This document shows, piece by piece, positions 10,601-21,100 of a stretch of DNA of 64,000 bases. This DNA comes from Symbiodinium natans (taxonomy: Eukaryota; Sar; Dinophyceae; Suessiales; Symbiodiniaceae), in the NCBI GenBank assembly GCA_905221605.1, contig CAJNDS010000059.1, forward strand, positions 124,001-188,000, in the 5' to 3' direction. Each line of letters begins with the position of its first letter. Position 1 is the stretch's first letter. The notes under the pieces are model-generated. The model had not been told where the DNA came from, searched no databases, and saw only the letters and a program-made list of their open reading frames with translations. Position numbers and translations under genes: made by a program.

Positions 10601-11878
10601 GTTGAAGACCTCTATGTCGGAGTAGATGACCAGCTCCGCCCACTCTGCAGAGGGACCGGGCTTGTAGAAGAGGCGCTCTTCCTCAACGTTCGTGGGGAGC
10701 CTGATCCTCTGACTTCGCAAGCGGTCTTCCACGCTAGCATTGCAGAGCCCCGACTTCAGGTGCGCCTTCAAACTCTCAGTCGATTTGAAATTGTTGTGGC
10801 AGCGGTGACAAGAGTTCCAGTGGCAGGTGTTGTCACGACGGCACTCTTGGGGCAGCTCGGCGCTGCGCAGACTGGAAGCCTTGCTGAAGTCATAGATCAG
10901 GACGTAGTGGTCGAGGTGGAGCAGGAGGACGATCTCGTGCTCTGGCTTCTCAACGGAGGGACTCCTGAGCGGCTTCATCGTCTGAGGAGCCGTTGCCGAC
11001 CACTCCGTGCTGACCGGCTTGAAGACGTAGATGCCAATGTGGGGGTTGACGGCTTCGAAAAGGTCGATGTCGCCAAAGCCCACGTGACCCTCGGGAAGCG
11101 TGCTGAAGTCGGCATCCACGGGGACCATCTTGCGCTCGTCAGGCGCGGACCCCTTCGGACCAGGTTTTGCTGGTTGAGCGTAGAAGGGACGACCCTTCAA
11201 ATTGGCTGCCGTAAAGCGTTCATGTTTGCCCATCTTCCCGACCTCGTGAAAGTAGGCCCTCACACAGTACTCGAAGCATCTGTGGTCCATATTCTTGGGG
11301 TTGAAAAGGCCTTGATCGCCTTTATGAAGGTGCGGAGGCAGTTCCTTCCAGCAGCCGCCGACGCCTGCAATGCCTGCGGGGAAGGGGGCGTTGGCCGTGA
11401 GCTCGCTGGGGCTCGTGAGGATGTTGATCCACAGCATGCCAACAAAGCTCCACCCGCTGCTGGTGTTGCGATTGGTCTCCTCCACGTAGTGCTCGTACGT
11501 AGACTGCGCCTGGCTCAAGAACCTGCGAAACCTCTCGGCAGGGTCGGCCAGCGGCATGCACGGAGCTGGCGGCAGCGCCACGCGGATCTCTTGCACCTCT
11601 GGACGCTCCACTCCGTCCACCGCCACTGTCTTTGAGAACCTCGCTTGCACCACGAGCTTTATGGTGAAGCGGACCTGCCTCTCCAACAGGTCCCGGAAGT
11701 CTTCCAGCAGCAGCATAAGAGCGTCCATGGTCAGGAAAGGGGCGTTGTCGTTCTCGCGCTCAACTCCAGCCATCCTCGTGAAGCCTTGACTCGAGTTCCT
11801 GATGCGACGAGCTCTGGTCACTCTGATTCCCGGATGGTTTCCAGCAGCCGGCGGAGGCACATTCTGAAGCTCAGCCAT
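7631..11878 (-). CDS. Protein-primed family B DNA polymerase, Polinton/Maverick-like
   Basis: A 1415-residue uninterrupted frame. Visible from N to C: a long unknown N-terminal region; a C2H2-type finger around residue 350 (CHWNSCHRCH); exonuclease motif I YSDIEVF near 418; an HNH/treble-clef-like segment near 540 with HHRRGTGEYLGALCNTCNL, typical of Polinton polymerases; exonuclease motif II HNGGGYDFHFL near 570; polymerase motif A DVNSQYP near 885; motif B KLTMNVQYGK near 1063; motif C YTDTDSV near 1178. These families replicate linear element DNA using a protein primer. All core acidic residues seem present, so this gene may be intact even though the integrase next door is frameshifted. 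Capsid, ATPase and protease genes of full Polintons are absent here. Long open frames on the opposite strand are shadows. Confidence 0.9.
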   Translation of the reverse strand: MAELQNVPPPAAGNHPGIRVTRARRIRNSSQGFTRMAGVERENDNAPFLTMDALMLLLEDFRDLLERQVRFTIKLVVQARFSKTVAVDGVERPEVQEIRVALPPAPCMPLADPAERFRRFLSQAQSTYEHYVEETNRNTSSGWSFVGMLWINILTSPSELTANAPFPAGIAGVGGCWKELPPHLHKGDQGLFNPKNMDHRCFEYCVRAYFHEVGKMGKHERFTAANLKGRPFYAQPAKPGPKGSAPDERKMVPVDADFSTLPEGHVGFGDIDLFEAVNPHIGIYVFKPVSTEWSATAPQTMKPLRSPSVEKPEHEIVLLLHLDHYVLIYDFSKASSLRSAELPQECRRDNTCHWNSCHRCHNNFKSTESLKAHLKSGLCNASVEDRLRSQRIRLPTNVEEERLFYKPGPSAEWAELVIYSDIEVFNDRAQETLDNNRVKALQHETASTCYTAVGRCGYEVPQQHKIHLDLCRADDAPFAVMERYLRRLLDLAFDYLNWQKLNIPYDLTATQQADFDAAVVCSLCDLPFTSDQSRQKVVHHRRGTGEYLGALCNTCNLAVRRQKTVPVYFHNGGGYDFHFLVRAIAQLHRYGSAAAIPSYDEDDQVVEQEFQEPAEDDATLQDDQVPDLHTPGYEPMLGEHLDLKKPHCEVMIKSGEKYLQIRYGPLVFLDSFNIFPSALDVLIDDLRSTHKEEPWLSFPLLAERHPWLQNRDKRVWDLLLKKIPMPFESFAGPEAWTEEAVRSQKCYDSSLKGKRSDEKYGEIQEIQEHFQFPNFASFHNCYLHTDMAIADVVEAYRDTFHQNFGIDPVRYVTLASAAWDAMMKRCAPRRNPLQLITNRKIYDLVKSSMRGGLSNAFQPYAKANNCSVVDYDDCLPVSWVSKFDVNSQYPTVMDNPLPCDGGYLLDLPSERKARMKLFCHCLRESDFRQKDFDRSYLVEVDYYLPLDQHDRVDWAPITRMSVGTSGMSEYQLELLAKKGLDKAPKNEKLMPYLGYHRREVIQLRLLRFYMEVLGVRVEEVYSIVLFGCRAFMSPFIRECYERRLEFKRQGRKLQADVVKLTMNVQYGKSVQNQERFVRSWVCFDVEEFGRRSAGPRMVDLHASPIGHGGFFGIVDELTPGGSLLKTVPQVGTFVLDEARLGIMRNYYHMKLVFDGRLVKACDEARPQSERSKVQIIYTDTDSVIVLIHSETHPSYQLALENYNPESPCFWDILGDIKDYEKAMAYLQSIGVDPDSAQLAFERRGCLGGFGDENAPLTMMEVVCLGPKSYSELLTDGGGQLHHKNKIKGIDKENRKTLTHDEYREVLTKTGLGRSITSHRFESRRHVVHLVENVKTGLCAFEDKNYKLRYDRSRPHGHWRNLPEPLPYFFDKLLYGKEGQNIIDKIMSFLRPRGYVKMDFKDDRWIAQLRGLSSLG

Positions 11879-12101
11879 GGGGGGACGAATTTGAAGATAT
11901 GTGAAGATTTAAATGAAATGAATGGTACCTCTTTTCCTACTCAGCACGTCCGAGCCAAACGGTACGAGACGCAGAACAGGGGTTTAAGCAAGAAAGCATT
12001 GCAAATGGCTCAGAACAGGGGTTTAAGCAAGAAAGCATTGCAAATGGCTCAGAGGGACCGCGAACCTTTCTTTTCTGCGTCCGCCCGACAAGGGTCAGCT
12101 A
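11879..12101. repeat. Spacer with a 38-bp direct repeat
   Basis: Between the polymerase start and the next minus-strand ORF, a block of about 38 bp containing AGGGGTTTAAGCAAGAAAGC occurs twice in tandem (about 11972-12050). This is the upstream region of the polymerase gene, so the repeats could be regulatory, but nothing more is visible. Confidence 0.7.
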
Positions 12102-12599
12102 TCACAGTACGTTGTTGAGCATCCAGAACATTGGATCTCCGTCGGCGCCAGCGATGACCTGGACGCGTTCCACGTCGAGAGGGCTGCGCCTTGCTACGTC
12201 TTCCAACGCCCTCATGTAGGTTTGTCGCGGCAGAACCTGGCGGAGATGCAACAGCAGTTCCCACTTCGATAGGTTCGAGAGAATGGCCGACTTCGTTAGG
12301 TCGAGCGCAAAAATCAGCAGCCCGTACCGAAGGGCGACCTTCTCGTCTGCGCTGTCTGTTTGTCGCCGCACCAGCCCGCGGCATCGGCGGGAGCAGCACT
12401 CAAAGCGATAGTAGAGCACCGCCTCCGCTCTGATACGATGGTAAACGATGGATAGCTCGCGCACAGGATGTGGCTGCATCAAGGCTTCTATGAAGCGGTA
12501 GAACTGCCGCGCGTCTCCCAGCTGCCAGCGCTCCCCCAGAAGCTCCATCTCGTCGAGCGTCTGATGTTGGAGAAAGGCCATCAGCGCCTGTGTTGTCAT
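12102..12599 (-). CDS. Unidentified 165-residue protein of the Polinton-like element
   Basis: Starts at an ATG (MTTQALMAFLQHQ) and ends at 12102. It lies upstream of the polymerase gene on the same strand, with a 223-bp gap. The protein is rich in Leu and Arg, predicted mostly helical by eye, and has a small basic Cys pair (ECCSRRCRGLVRR, about residues 88-100). I do not recognise the family. Its position and similar base composition suggest it belongs to the element. It could be one of the small accessory or structural genes of Polintons. It is not a protease, ATPase or capsid that I can identify. Confidence 0.5.
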   Translation of the reverse strand: MTTQALMAFLQHQTLDEMELLGERWQLGDARQFYRFIEALMQPHPVRELSIVYHRIRAEAVLYYRFECCSRRCRGLVRRQTDSADEKVALRYGLLIFALDLTKSAILSNLSKWELLLHLRQVLPRQTYMRALEDVARRSPLDVERVQVIAGADGDPMFWMLNNVL

Positions 12600-12699
12600 G
12601 ATGACCTGTTTCGAATTTGGACTCGTTTGGACTCGTTTGGATTCACTTGATCCTCAAAAGCTGCGGCGTGCTTAAACGCTAGGATTTTGGAATGTTTTT

Positions 12700-14150
12700 T
12701 AATGTTTTTTTGGGGGGCGCCAAAACGAAGGATTTTGGGGGAGGGTTCTGCAGAAGCAACCCAGAGCTAGGGGTCCCTCATAGATTCCTTAAAGTCCGTG
12801 ACGCCCACGGTCTCCTAGAGCGAGGGGTCAAAATCCCGGGCGCTGGGCACCAAAACGAAGGATTTTTCGCCAAACCCCAAACTAGAGCCTCAGCCCCAGA
12901 GCCCAAATCCGGGGTCCCCCCATAGATTCCGCAGGAACCGTGACGCCCAAAGTCTCCTAAAGAAAACCCTCAAAATCCAACCTACAGACCCCAAAACGGA
13001 GGATTTTTCGCCAGAGCCCCGAAACTAGAGCCTCAGCCCCAGAGCCCAAATCCGGGGTCCCCCATAGATTCCGCAGGAACCGTGACGTCCAAAGTCTCCT
13101 AAAGAAAGCTCTCAAAATCCAACCTGCAGACCCCAAAACGGAGGATTTTTCGCCAGAGCCCCAAAACTAGAGCCTCAGCCCCAGAGCCCAAATCCGGGGT
13201 CCCCCATAGATTCCGCAGGAACCGTGACGTCCAAAGTCTCCTAAAGAAAACCCTCAAAATCCAACCTGCAGACCCCAAAACGGAGGATTTTTCGCCAGAG
13301 CCCCAAAACTAGAGCCTCAGCCCCAGAGCCCAAATCCGGGGTCCCCCCAGAGATTCCGCAGGAACCGTGACGTCCAAAGTCTCCTAAAGAAAACCCTCAA
13401 AATCCAACCTGCAGACCCCAAAACGGAGGATTTTTCGCCAGAGCCCCGAAACTAGAGCCTCAGCCCCAGAGCCCAAATCCAGGGTCCCCCATAGATTCCG
13501 CAGGAACCGTGACGTCCAAAGTCTCCTAAAGAAAACCCTCAAAATCCAACCTGCAGACCCTAAAACGGAGGATTTTTCGCCAGAGCCCCGAAACTAGAGC
13601 CTCAGCCCCAGAGCCCAAATCCGGGGTCCCCCATAGATTCCGCAAGAACCGTGACGCCCAAAGTCTCCTAGAGAAAACCCTCAAAATCCAACCTGCAGAC
13701 CCCAAAACGGAGGATTTTTCGCCAGAGCCCCAAAACTAGAGCCTCAGCCCCAGAGCCCAAATCCGGGGTCCCCCCAGAGATTCCGCAGGAACCGTGACGT
13801 CCAAAGTCTCCTAAAGAAAACCCTCAAAATCCAACCTGCAGACCCCAAAACGGAGGATTTTTCGCCAGAGCCCCGAAACTAGAGCCTCAGCCCCAGAGCC
13901 CAAATCCAGGTCCCCAGCAGGAACCGTGACGTCCAAAGTCTCCTAAAGAAAACCCTCAAAATCCAACCTGCAGACCCTAAAACGGAGGATTTTTCGCCAG
14001 AGCCCCGAAACTAGAGCCTCAGCCCCAGAGCCCAAATCCGGGGTCCCCATAGATTCCGCAAGAACCGTGACGCCCAAAGTCTCCTAGAGAAATGTCCAAA
14101 ATTTTAGGCCGCAGGCACCAAAACGCCGGATTTTTCGCCAGAGCCCAATT
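12700..14150. repeat. Satellite array, period about 142 bp, about 10 copies
   Basis: The marker GATTTTTCGCC recurs at about 12861, 13002, 13144, 13286, 13429, 13571, 13713, 13856, 13988 and 14129. Spacing is 141-143 bp, except one 132-bp unit with a small deletion. Units contain CCCCAGAGCCCAAATCC, CCATAGATTCCGCAGGAACC and AAAGTCTCCTAAAGAAAACC. No gene is supported inside. It lies at the far side of the Polinton-like block from the A-rich satellite, which shares the period but not the sequence. Confidence 0.95.
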
Positions 14151-14240
14151 GCGGCGCCAATTGCGGCGCCAATTGCGGCGCCAATTGCGGCGCCAATTGC
14201 GGCGCCAATTTCGGACCAATTTCGGACCAATTTCGGACCA
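14146..14240. repeat. 12-bp and 11-bp minisatellites at the array edge
   Basis: Five to six copies of CCAATTGCGGCG, a unit containing the palindromes CAATTG and GGCGCC, are followed by three copies of AATTTCGGACC. They sit directly after the last 142-bp satellite unit. Confidence 0.9.
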
Positions 14241-15932
14241 ATTTTCGGAGTGTGGGGATACTTGAGGTGCGGTATTACAAAATCCGAAGCAAGACGTGGA
14301 GAAAACGCGAAAATGACGTGAAGCATGCTCTTTTTGCTGATTCTTGGCTGATTTTTTGCTGACTTTTTTAAAAAGAACGGGCGAATTTCGAAGATTTGCA
14401 CGAGTTTGCTTAGAAAATCGCTTCACGAACTTCCTGTAAGAATAAATGCGACAACAAAGACATGCCGGAAGCAAGCAAGAGAACCTGCCCCAGCTTGAAA
14501 CCACCAGTTTGGCATCGAAGTGCTGGCGAAAATGAGCTTTCCAGAATTAGGCGGCATAAGTGTCCCCATATGCTATTATTGCAAGACGCCTTCGCGGAGC
14601 CCCGCAGCGCTAGGTGCATTTCTTGGCAAGTGGATGTAAGGAGCATTTTGAGGAAAGGGAATGCTACTAAAGGACAGTTTTAACACTACACCCAGCACGC
14701 TTGCACCGACTGGCCAGACCGTTTGGTTGTTAATCGCCTTTGATTTGGGGACGGCCAGCAGACCTCAACAGTGCGATTCTGAGCCCTTCGACACCCAAAA
14801 CGTTCTCTTAACTGATAAGTCTAACACTTGAAGTGACACACTTGAAGTGACACTCTACGGAGAGAGAGAGGCCTTAATCAGCGTGCAGAAGAAAACATAT
14901 GCCTGCATCCTTGATGCAACAAGATCGCTCGAGCCTGATATGTTGACTGTCTGATTGCAGAAAGTGGGGCAAGGAAACAGTGCAGCCAGCGCTGACGGGT
15001 TGTGAATTTCTTATGCTACGGGAAAGCAGGGTCCCAGAACGATTGATCTGTAGCATTAAGACTTATGGCAGCTCACACAGCGCACGCGGATGGGCCTGAG
15101 AAGCCCAGGCATCTACAAGCGTCTACAAGGTGCAACGGCGGACATCTGCAGCAGAGGGTGATGCAGAGGCTGCAGAGGCAGCCACTTCTAAGGTTGACTG
15201 ACTTGCCAGCTGCCAGTAACGGCAGCCAGCAGGTTACTGTCCTTCATATGCAGAAGTAGTTCTGCAACGTCATGTTGCTCAAGTGGTCTGGGCCAGCCAT
15301 GAAGCAATTGCTGAAAACCCAAGGTGCGCCAAACATGCACTTCTAAGTAGCTTGCCATTTCAAGATTTTCTGAAAGTCTCTGGCCTTCCAAAATCGGCTG
15401 CAAGTGGGCAGAGAGATTGCAAGTTCAAAAGGGCATGTTGGCAACTGTTTATGTACAGAAATTGACTGTGTTAAAGAGTTTCAGCTTCCAACTGACGGCA
15501 GGTTTTTCACAGACGAGATCCACTGCTCCAAGAAACCTTCCAACCAAGCAGCAACCACAGAATGCACATGAAAACTTGCTGGGTTTTGGAGTTTAAGGTT
15601 TGGGTTTAGTTTTACCAACGAAGAGACCAGACCGTCTGTGCCAGAATTAACACCACGGTTAAACTCGTCTCGACGCAAGACTTAGACTGGAACCGACTGA
15701 GGCGGATTTTGTTTTACTTGAAGCTGTAAAGCCAGATCTGGCTTTCCGTGAAAAAAGCAGCCGAAAACGGGAATTTCCTGTGTGAACATACAAGACCACC
15801 CAGGTTGGAGCCTTAATTCCAGCTGCGGGCTGACTGCTTTAGGGTACTACTGTGCTGCGTCATCAACGTCAAAAGCGCGCTTCACTGTAGATTGCCCACG
15901 GAATTTTTTAAAATTGTGCGGTTAGCAAGAAC
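14241..15932. other. Intergenic, carries left inverted-repeat arm
   Basis: No gene is supported. Apart from the inverted-repeat arm at 14581-14803, a run of GAGAGAGAG near 14860 and one long T/A-rich stretch near 14340, nothing stands out. The short open frames have no recognisable domains. Confidence 0.5.
14581..14803 (+). repeat. Left arm of a long inverted repeat
   Basis: Starts GCAAGACGCCTTCGCGGAGC. Its reverse complement is found at 25244-25460 with only scattered mismatches and small indels. The arms enclose about 10.4 kb including the copia element. Confidence 0.9.
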
Positions 15933-16223
15933 TGTGAAAATATGACATTTCTTTGTTTGCCTAGTTGCTTGCAGGTACATGTGTAGGACATGAGTGCTGT
16001 GACATGGCAAGAACATGTTTTGTTTTGGCATGAGCATGTTTGCATGACATGAAGGTGCTTTGACTTGACATGTTTTGGTTTGCAAGTCCGAGGATGAGTT
16101 TTGGGAAGCACAGAGAGGCTTTTAGCTCTCGGGAGTTGACCTGAGAGTCATCTGGAAGTGCTGAAGCAAAGCTCTGAGGAACAGACTTTGGCCGTTACTC
16201 ACTCCGTGTGCCTTGCCCCGTCG
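15933..16223 (+). repeat. 5' LTR of Ty1/copia element (291 bp)
   Basis: It begins TGTGAAAATATGAC and ends GTGCCTTGCCCCGTCG. The 3' copy at 22039-22329 has the same length; I count two substitutions (at about 15963 and 16052), under 1 percent. The interior is crowded with ACATG/CATGT words. There is no obvious primer-binding site, because the first ORF starts three bases after the shared sequence, and no clear target-site duplication. The true boundary may therefore differ by a few bases. Confidence 0.85.
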
Positions 16224-16225
16224 CC

Positions 16226-17287
16226 ATGCCGGAAGCGGAACGCAACCTTTTGGCTGGAATGTACCCAGACGACGTCGAGCTCCAGCTCGAGTGGGTGCCA
16301 GGCTCAGCCATCAGGCATGGGTGGCGTGCGTTAATGGGGGCAATGGATCAGCGCACCCGGCGCTATATCGAGTTCGAAGCAGAGGTCCGAAAATGGGAGG
16401 ACTTGCAGTCCGCTCGACCCAAGGTCAAGGCCAGAAGGACGGCTGCAGCTGCTTCCACAGATACTGGAGGTGGAATTGGAGCGATGAACGAAGGCTCGGA
16501 GACTGGAGCCATGAACGAAGGCTCGGAGACAGAGTCTGCAGAGTCATCCTCGGCAAGTTCGTCGGACGAATCGATTCCAATGGGGGAATACATGATGCAG
16601 AGCCGGACCAGAGTTTTGGCGCTCATCGAAGCGGAGAAAGCCTTGAAAGATGTGGGCTCCTCTGCGCCGCCCCCACCGTCTCCTATCATTATGGAGCCAT
16701 CGCCGGTTGCGACGGACGGGTACAAGTTCGATCCAGCATCTCTAGGAGCCCCTCTGGGGGACACTGCAGCTCCATCAACACCGGTACCTCCTTCGCCTTC
16801 CGCAGTTTCATTGGCCCCTTTGGAGTCATTCAAGTTCTTGGATGTCCCACCTGTTGCTTCTTCTGGTCCCTCGGACCACAGTGTGGAGCCTATGGTGGTG
16901 GAAGAGGAGCGGGCCCCAGAAACTCCAGGACCCACGGCACCGGTTGGAGCTCCAATTTCCGCAACGGAGAGTGTGCCGGAGACCCCTCCTCCAGGGGAAA
17001 TTCCAGGTCCCGGTTATGTCTCGAAAGCCCAGGGGGCACCAGCGGGGGCTACACCGAAGGCCTGGTCTGTGGTTCCAACTTCCTCGCCTTTCACGGTTCC
17101 AGAAGCGCCAGTGGCTGTAGAGTCTTTGCCTGCAGTTCCAGAGCCAGCAACCGTGACAGCGGAGGAAGGGCCTACCTCCGAGACCGCTACATCATCCGCA
17201 GCGGGTGCCCTTCCGCCTCCGGGCGGCTTGGGTCAAACAGCCGAAGAGAGGGAGTTTGTGCTTCCTTCCCCTTGCCAGAAGAAGTGA
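16226..17287 (+). CDS. ORF1 of the copia element, Gag-position protein
   Basis: The first ATG is at 16226 (MPEAERNLLAG), three bases past the 5' LTR. An acidic, structured N-terminal part of about 90 residues (YPDDVELQLEWVPGS) is followed by a duplicated NEGSETGAM motif. Then comes a long Pro/Ser/Ala-rich disordered tail ending LPSPCQKK. Position argues for a Gag-like role, packaging RNA in virus-like particles. However, no CCHC zinc knuckle or recognisable copia Gag core is visible, so this is inferred from place only. The frame differs from pol, which starts 817 bases downstream. Confidence 0.6.
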   Translation: MPEAERNLLAGMYPDDVELQLEWVPGSAIRHGWRALMGAMDQRTRRYIEFEAEVRKWEDLQSARPKVKARRTAAAASTDTGGGIGAMNEGSETGAMNEGSETESAESSSASSSDESIPMGEYMMQSRTRVLALIEAEKALKDVGSSAPPPPSPIIMEPSPVATDGYKFDPASLGAPLGDTAAPSTPVPPSPSAVSLAPLESFKFLDVPPVASSGPSDHSVEPMVVEEERAPETPGPTAPVGAPISATESVPETPPPGEIPGPGYVSKAQGAPAGATPKAWSVVPTSSPFTVPEAPVAVESLPAVPEPATVTAEEGPTSETATSSAAGALPPPGGLGQTAEEREFVLPSPCQKK

Positions 17288-18104
17288 AGGCCTTAAAGGC
17301 TGTGCGGAATTCTTCCTTTTGTGGAATTGTTTCTGAACGCGCCGATCGCATGTCTTGCGCGTTGGAAAAACACAGTGTCTTTCAGGCTTGTTTGGACTTG
17401 GAAAGAAGCATGAGTGAAGCAGTTGAACAGACATGTTGCTGTGTGAGACTTGCTTGGTTAGGAGTGTGCGAGCTTGAAGGTCCCTTGAAGAGAAGCCCAA
17501 AAGAACTTCGATCTTCTAAGCAGTACCCTCAAAGATCCGAAATACCCTCAAGTGTGAACCTCAGAAACGCCACGAACCCAAACCTCCTGAACATGAGTCA
17601 TGACAGACCCCTGCCGGCCAGGAGTGCTTTGTTTTGCATGCCAGGAGAAGCATTGGATGTTTTCGCTTGCTTGGCGATCTATGTGATAGCAAGTCTCTTG
17701 GGGGGTTCGTTCTGGTTAGGGTTTCGATTCTTGAAGATGTGTTTGAAAAGGTTTCGAGGAGTTGGTGACTACCCTCAACTTGTATCCCGAAAGTACCGTT
17801 TACACCATCGTCGTAAAGGAGTCCGAGTGCGAATCAAGACTCGTTTCTGTTATGTTCGAGTTGATGTAGAACGTACTCTGGTCTTTAGCAGGCACGTTGT
17901 GAAACCAACTTGGAGCTCAGGTTTTAAAGCCTCTTTGAAGTTCGCATGTAAGGCCATGTGCTTGGGCCTTTGTCTCGACAGGAACTTGTGGAGCTTGTTG
18001 GTGTGCATGGCATGGTGTTGTGCTTGGAGTGTGTGTGGTTGTTGTTTGTTGAGAAGAAAGGGCGATGATGAAAAGGGAGCAGATCCACTTCTGAGCACAG
18101 CCAC
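17288..18104 (+). other. Gap between ORF1 and pol inside the copia element
   Basis: Another forward frame is open across this gap (16213-18108), but its sequence has no recognisable domain and overlaps ORF1 out of frame. It may be a leader for pol translation or contain an intron. No CCHC knuckle or aspartic protease (DTG/DSG) motif could be identified here, so the protease of the element is unaccounted for. Confidence 0.45.
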
Positions 18105-21100
18105 TTGAGAGTTGTGCGTGGACTGCCCCTCCCCGGTAAGGGGACGCAAGCTGAGCCCTTAGAACTCGATAGTGACATACCACGTTCTTCAGAGAGAGAA
18201 GAGAGAGGAGAAAAAGAGAGTCCGCTTCCGAAGCCTCAAGGTGCTGAACCACCTAAACCCCCGGAGCCGGCTGGAGGTGCAGAAGTTTCAGATAGGATAC
18301 CTCTGCGAAGTGTGGCTTTGCAAGTGCATAGATCCAGAGGTCATTTTCCTTATGATGTGAACTGTGAGGCCTGCACCTCGAGTAAAGGGAAGGTTCCTGC
18401 GAGACGCTTGCGAAGGCGTTTGCAACGCGAGGACCAGACGATAGGAATGGATTTCTACTACTTCGGTCGTCTTCGTGTGCTGCTTCTTGCACATTGCTCT
18501 TCGAACTATACCACGGTCATCCCGGCCATGAATTTGGATGATCCGGATCTGTTTTACAACATTGGACGAGTGATTCGCGAAATGGGTCTTGTGAATAAAA
18601 TGGTCACAGTGAGATGTGATCAGGAGTCGGCTTTGATGTCTTTAGCCGAAAAATTGACTACCCGTACAGGTGATGTAGCTGTTTCTGGCGTCATTGTGGA
18701 CGTCGTGCCCGGGTATCGCCCTCAGTCAAAAGGCGCTATTGAAAGACAAGTAGAAACTATGAAGCAGGGATTTTGGGCAGTGTGGTTAGACTTGGAGAGA
18801 GAAGTTGCGCGGAATTCCGCGCCGGAAGACTGGAACAAGAAGCTTCCGCTGGGAGGAATGCTCTGGCAAGCTTGTGTCCTTTACAGTGCCAGGTGCTACA
18901 ACCACCAGGACGTGACTACGCCCATTGATCGGCTGCACGAGGAGATTGTGCATCGTACGAGGACCCTGCCGTTTGGATGTCTTGTCTACGCTAAAGTAGG
19001 GGGCTCAAAAGCGCATCAACAGAAGTACAGGGGAAAGAAAACAGTGAAAGCTGTGTATCTAGGGCCTAAAGAGCCCAGAGGGGGCGGTGTCTTTGCTGCT
19101 CCAGTGGGTCAGACTGAGATCGATATCTTTCCTGTCTGTAGGGCCTTAGAAGGAGCGAAAGGTGAGCCTGTCTACGACGTAGAGGCCATACACGCTCTGT
19201 CTACTTCACAGCCTCTGGTTCTAGACCCAGCGGATCCTGAAAGGCCCATCATGTTTGAGCCACCACCTGATCCGGTGAAGTCAGAAGACCCTGACCCGGG
19301 GTTTGAAAACGAAGATGAAGAGATGGTACCAGATGATCCTGATCCTCTGAATGATATTCCGTCTTACGTGGAACCCACAGATGATGAGGGGGAAGGCGGA
19401 CTTGGGTCACCGGAAATGCAGCCGGATGACCTAGAGGACATGGAAATTGACTGGCTAACTAACCATCTGTTAGAGTCTTTGTTCAAAGGACCGGACATTC
19501 TGGCCACGTCTAAAGAAGTAGCTGATTCGTTTACTCTCAAATTCGGAGGGAGTAAGATCAAGTGCCAAGTACCCCGAAACGCCGTTTCTGAGACCTCAGG
19601 TGAACAGTTAGACCCTGAACTTCTGTATGCTTCGATGAAGTTGGAGCTTGAGGAACTCGAGTCTTTTGGAGTAGGAAAAGTGATCTCTGAAGCTGAGGCC
19701 CGCAAGTCGGCGCGAGAGAGCGGTCGGAGGGTTCTCACGAGCAGGTGGGTTAACACGATCAAACGTAAAGGTCTTTACCGTTCCCGCCTCGTTGTTAGAG
19801 ATTACGCTTCAATGGGAGGCACGACGCTTTCAGAAGGCATCTACAGCCCGACTACGAGTTTAGAGGGTTTAAGGCTTCTTTTGGCATTGCTTTGCAAGAA
19901 AGGCTCAGTGTTGAGCTGTGACGTGAGCGTGGCTTTCATGCACGCTGCAGTGTCAAGGCCAGAGTACGTAGAGCTCCCAAACAATGTGAGTATTGCGGAC
20001 TCTTCTGTTCCCCAAAAGGCAGGAAACAAGAAGGTGTATCTTCGTCTTCATAAAGCGATGAACGGATTGAGATCGGCACCGCTTTCTTGGTATAAGGAAC
20101 TGAGTTCGTACTTGGAGAAGAGCGGATTCAGTCCAAGCCTGGACCCTACGATATACCGAAGGAAGACGTCGAAGGGTCTGACGTTGGTACTGTTCTATGT
20201 AGACGATTTGCTGATCTACTCCGAGGACCCATCGGAAGGTAAGAGAGTTTTCGAAGGACTGCAGAAACGCTACAAGCTGAAACTGACTGGAGAGCTTCCT
20301 GAGAATGGTGCGGGGGAAGTTTCCTTCTTGGGTAGGAGAATATTCCGACGTTCCGGAGACAAGCGCGTCTATTTCGGGCTAGATAGCAAGTACCTAGACG
20401 CGTGCTGCTCTGAGTACAATATAACCAAACCGAGCCCCAAACTCCCGTCGCTTGAAAAGCGATACTCCGACCTGGTTCGAAAAGGGCAAACTGAAAAGAT
20501 TAGCCCGGCCGCACACGAAAAGTATCGTAGAACCCTTGGTCGGCTTGCATGGGCAGCCCTCTCCCGACCGGACCTGCAATTCTGTTGCGGGTTTTTGGGC
20601 CGGCACCAGGCGGCGCCAGACGAGGCTGCTGAAACATGCATGAGAGACGTCCTAAAGTGGATAAAAGGGCTTCCGCACCGAGTACAGGTGTTTCCATCAA
20701 CTCGGGAGATCCTGGAAGATGATGCGGATCCTCAGGCGGTTTCCTGTTTTACAGACGCAAGCTGGAGTTTGAATTCGGTTAGTGGTGGTGTGATTACTTG
20801 GGAAAACTGCTGTCTGAAGACTTTTAGCAGAAAGCAATCAACCACAGCCCTGTCCAGCGCTGAGAGTGAGCTCGCGGCGCTCACGGAGATAGCCAGGGAA
20901 GGTCTCTACATTGCCCTCTTGACAGAGACCATCTTGGAAGGCATTCCGCAGGACAGGGAGACCGGTTACTATCTCTTGAAGGGTTACTCTGACTCTGAAA
21001 GCGCGGTTTGTATCTCAAAAATGGGAACATTGCTGAGGAAAGTTCGCCATATAGAGTTAAGAGCCGCATTTCTCCAGGAACTTGTGGATCGTGGAAGGTT

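Noticed and set aside
16213-18108. 631-codon forward frame overlapping copia ORF1 and the gap to pol
   Set aside because: It runs out of frame with ORF1 and pol, has no retroelement domain, and starts within the LTR. It is more likely an open by-product, though a role in the 17.3-18.1 kb gap is not excluded.
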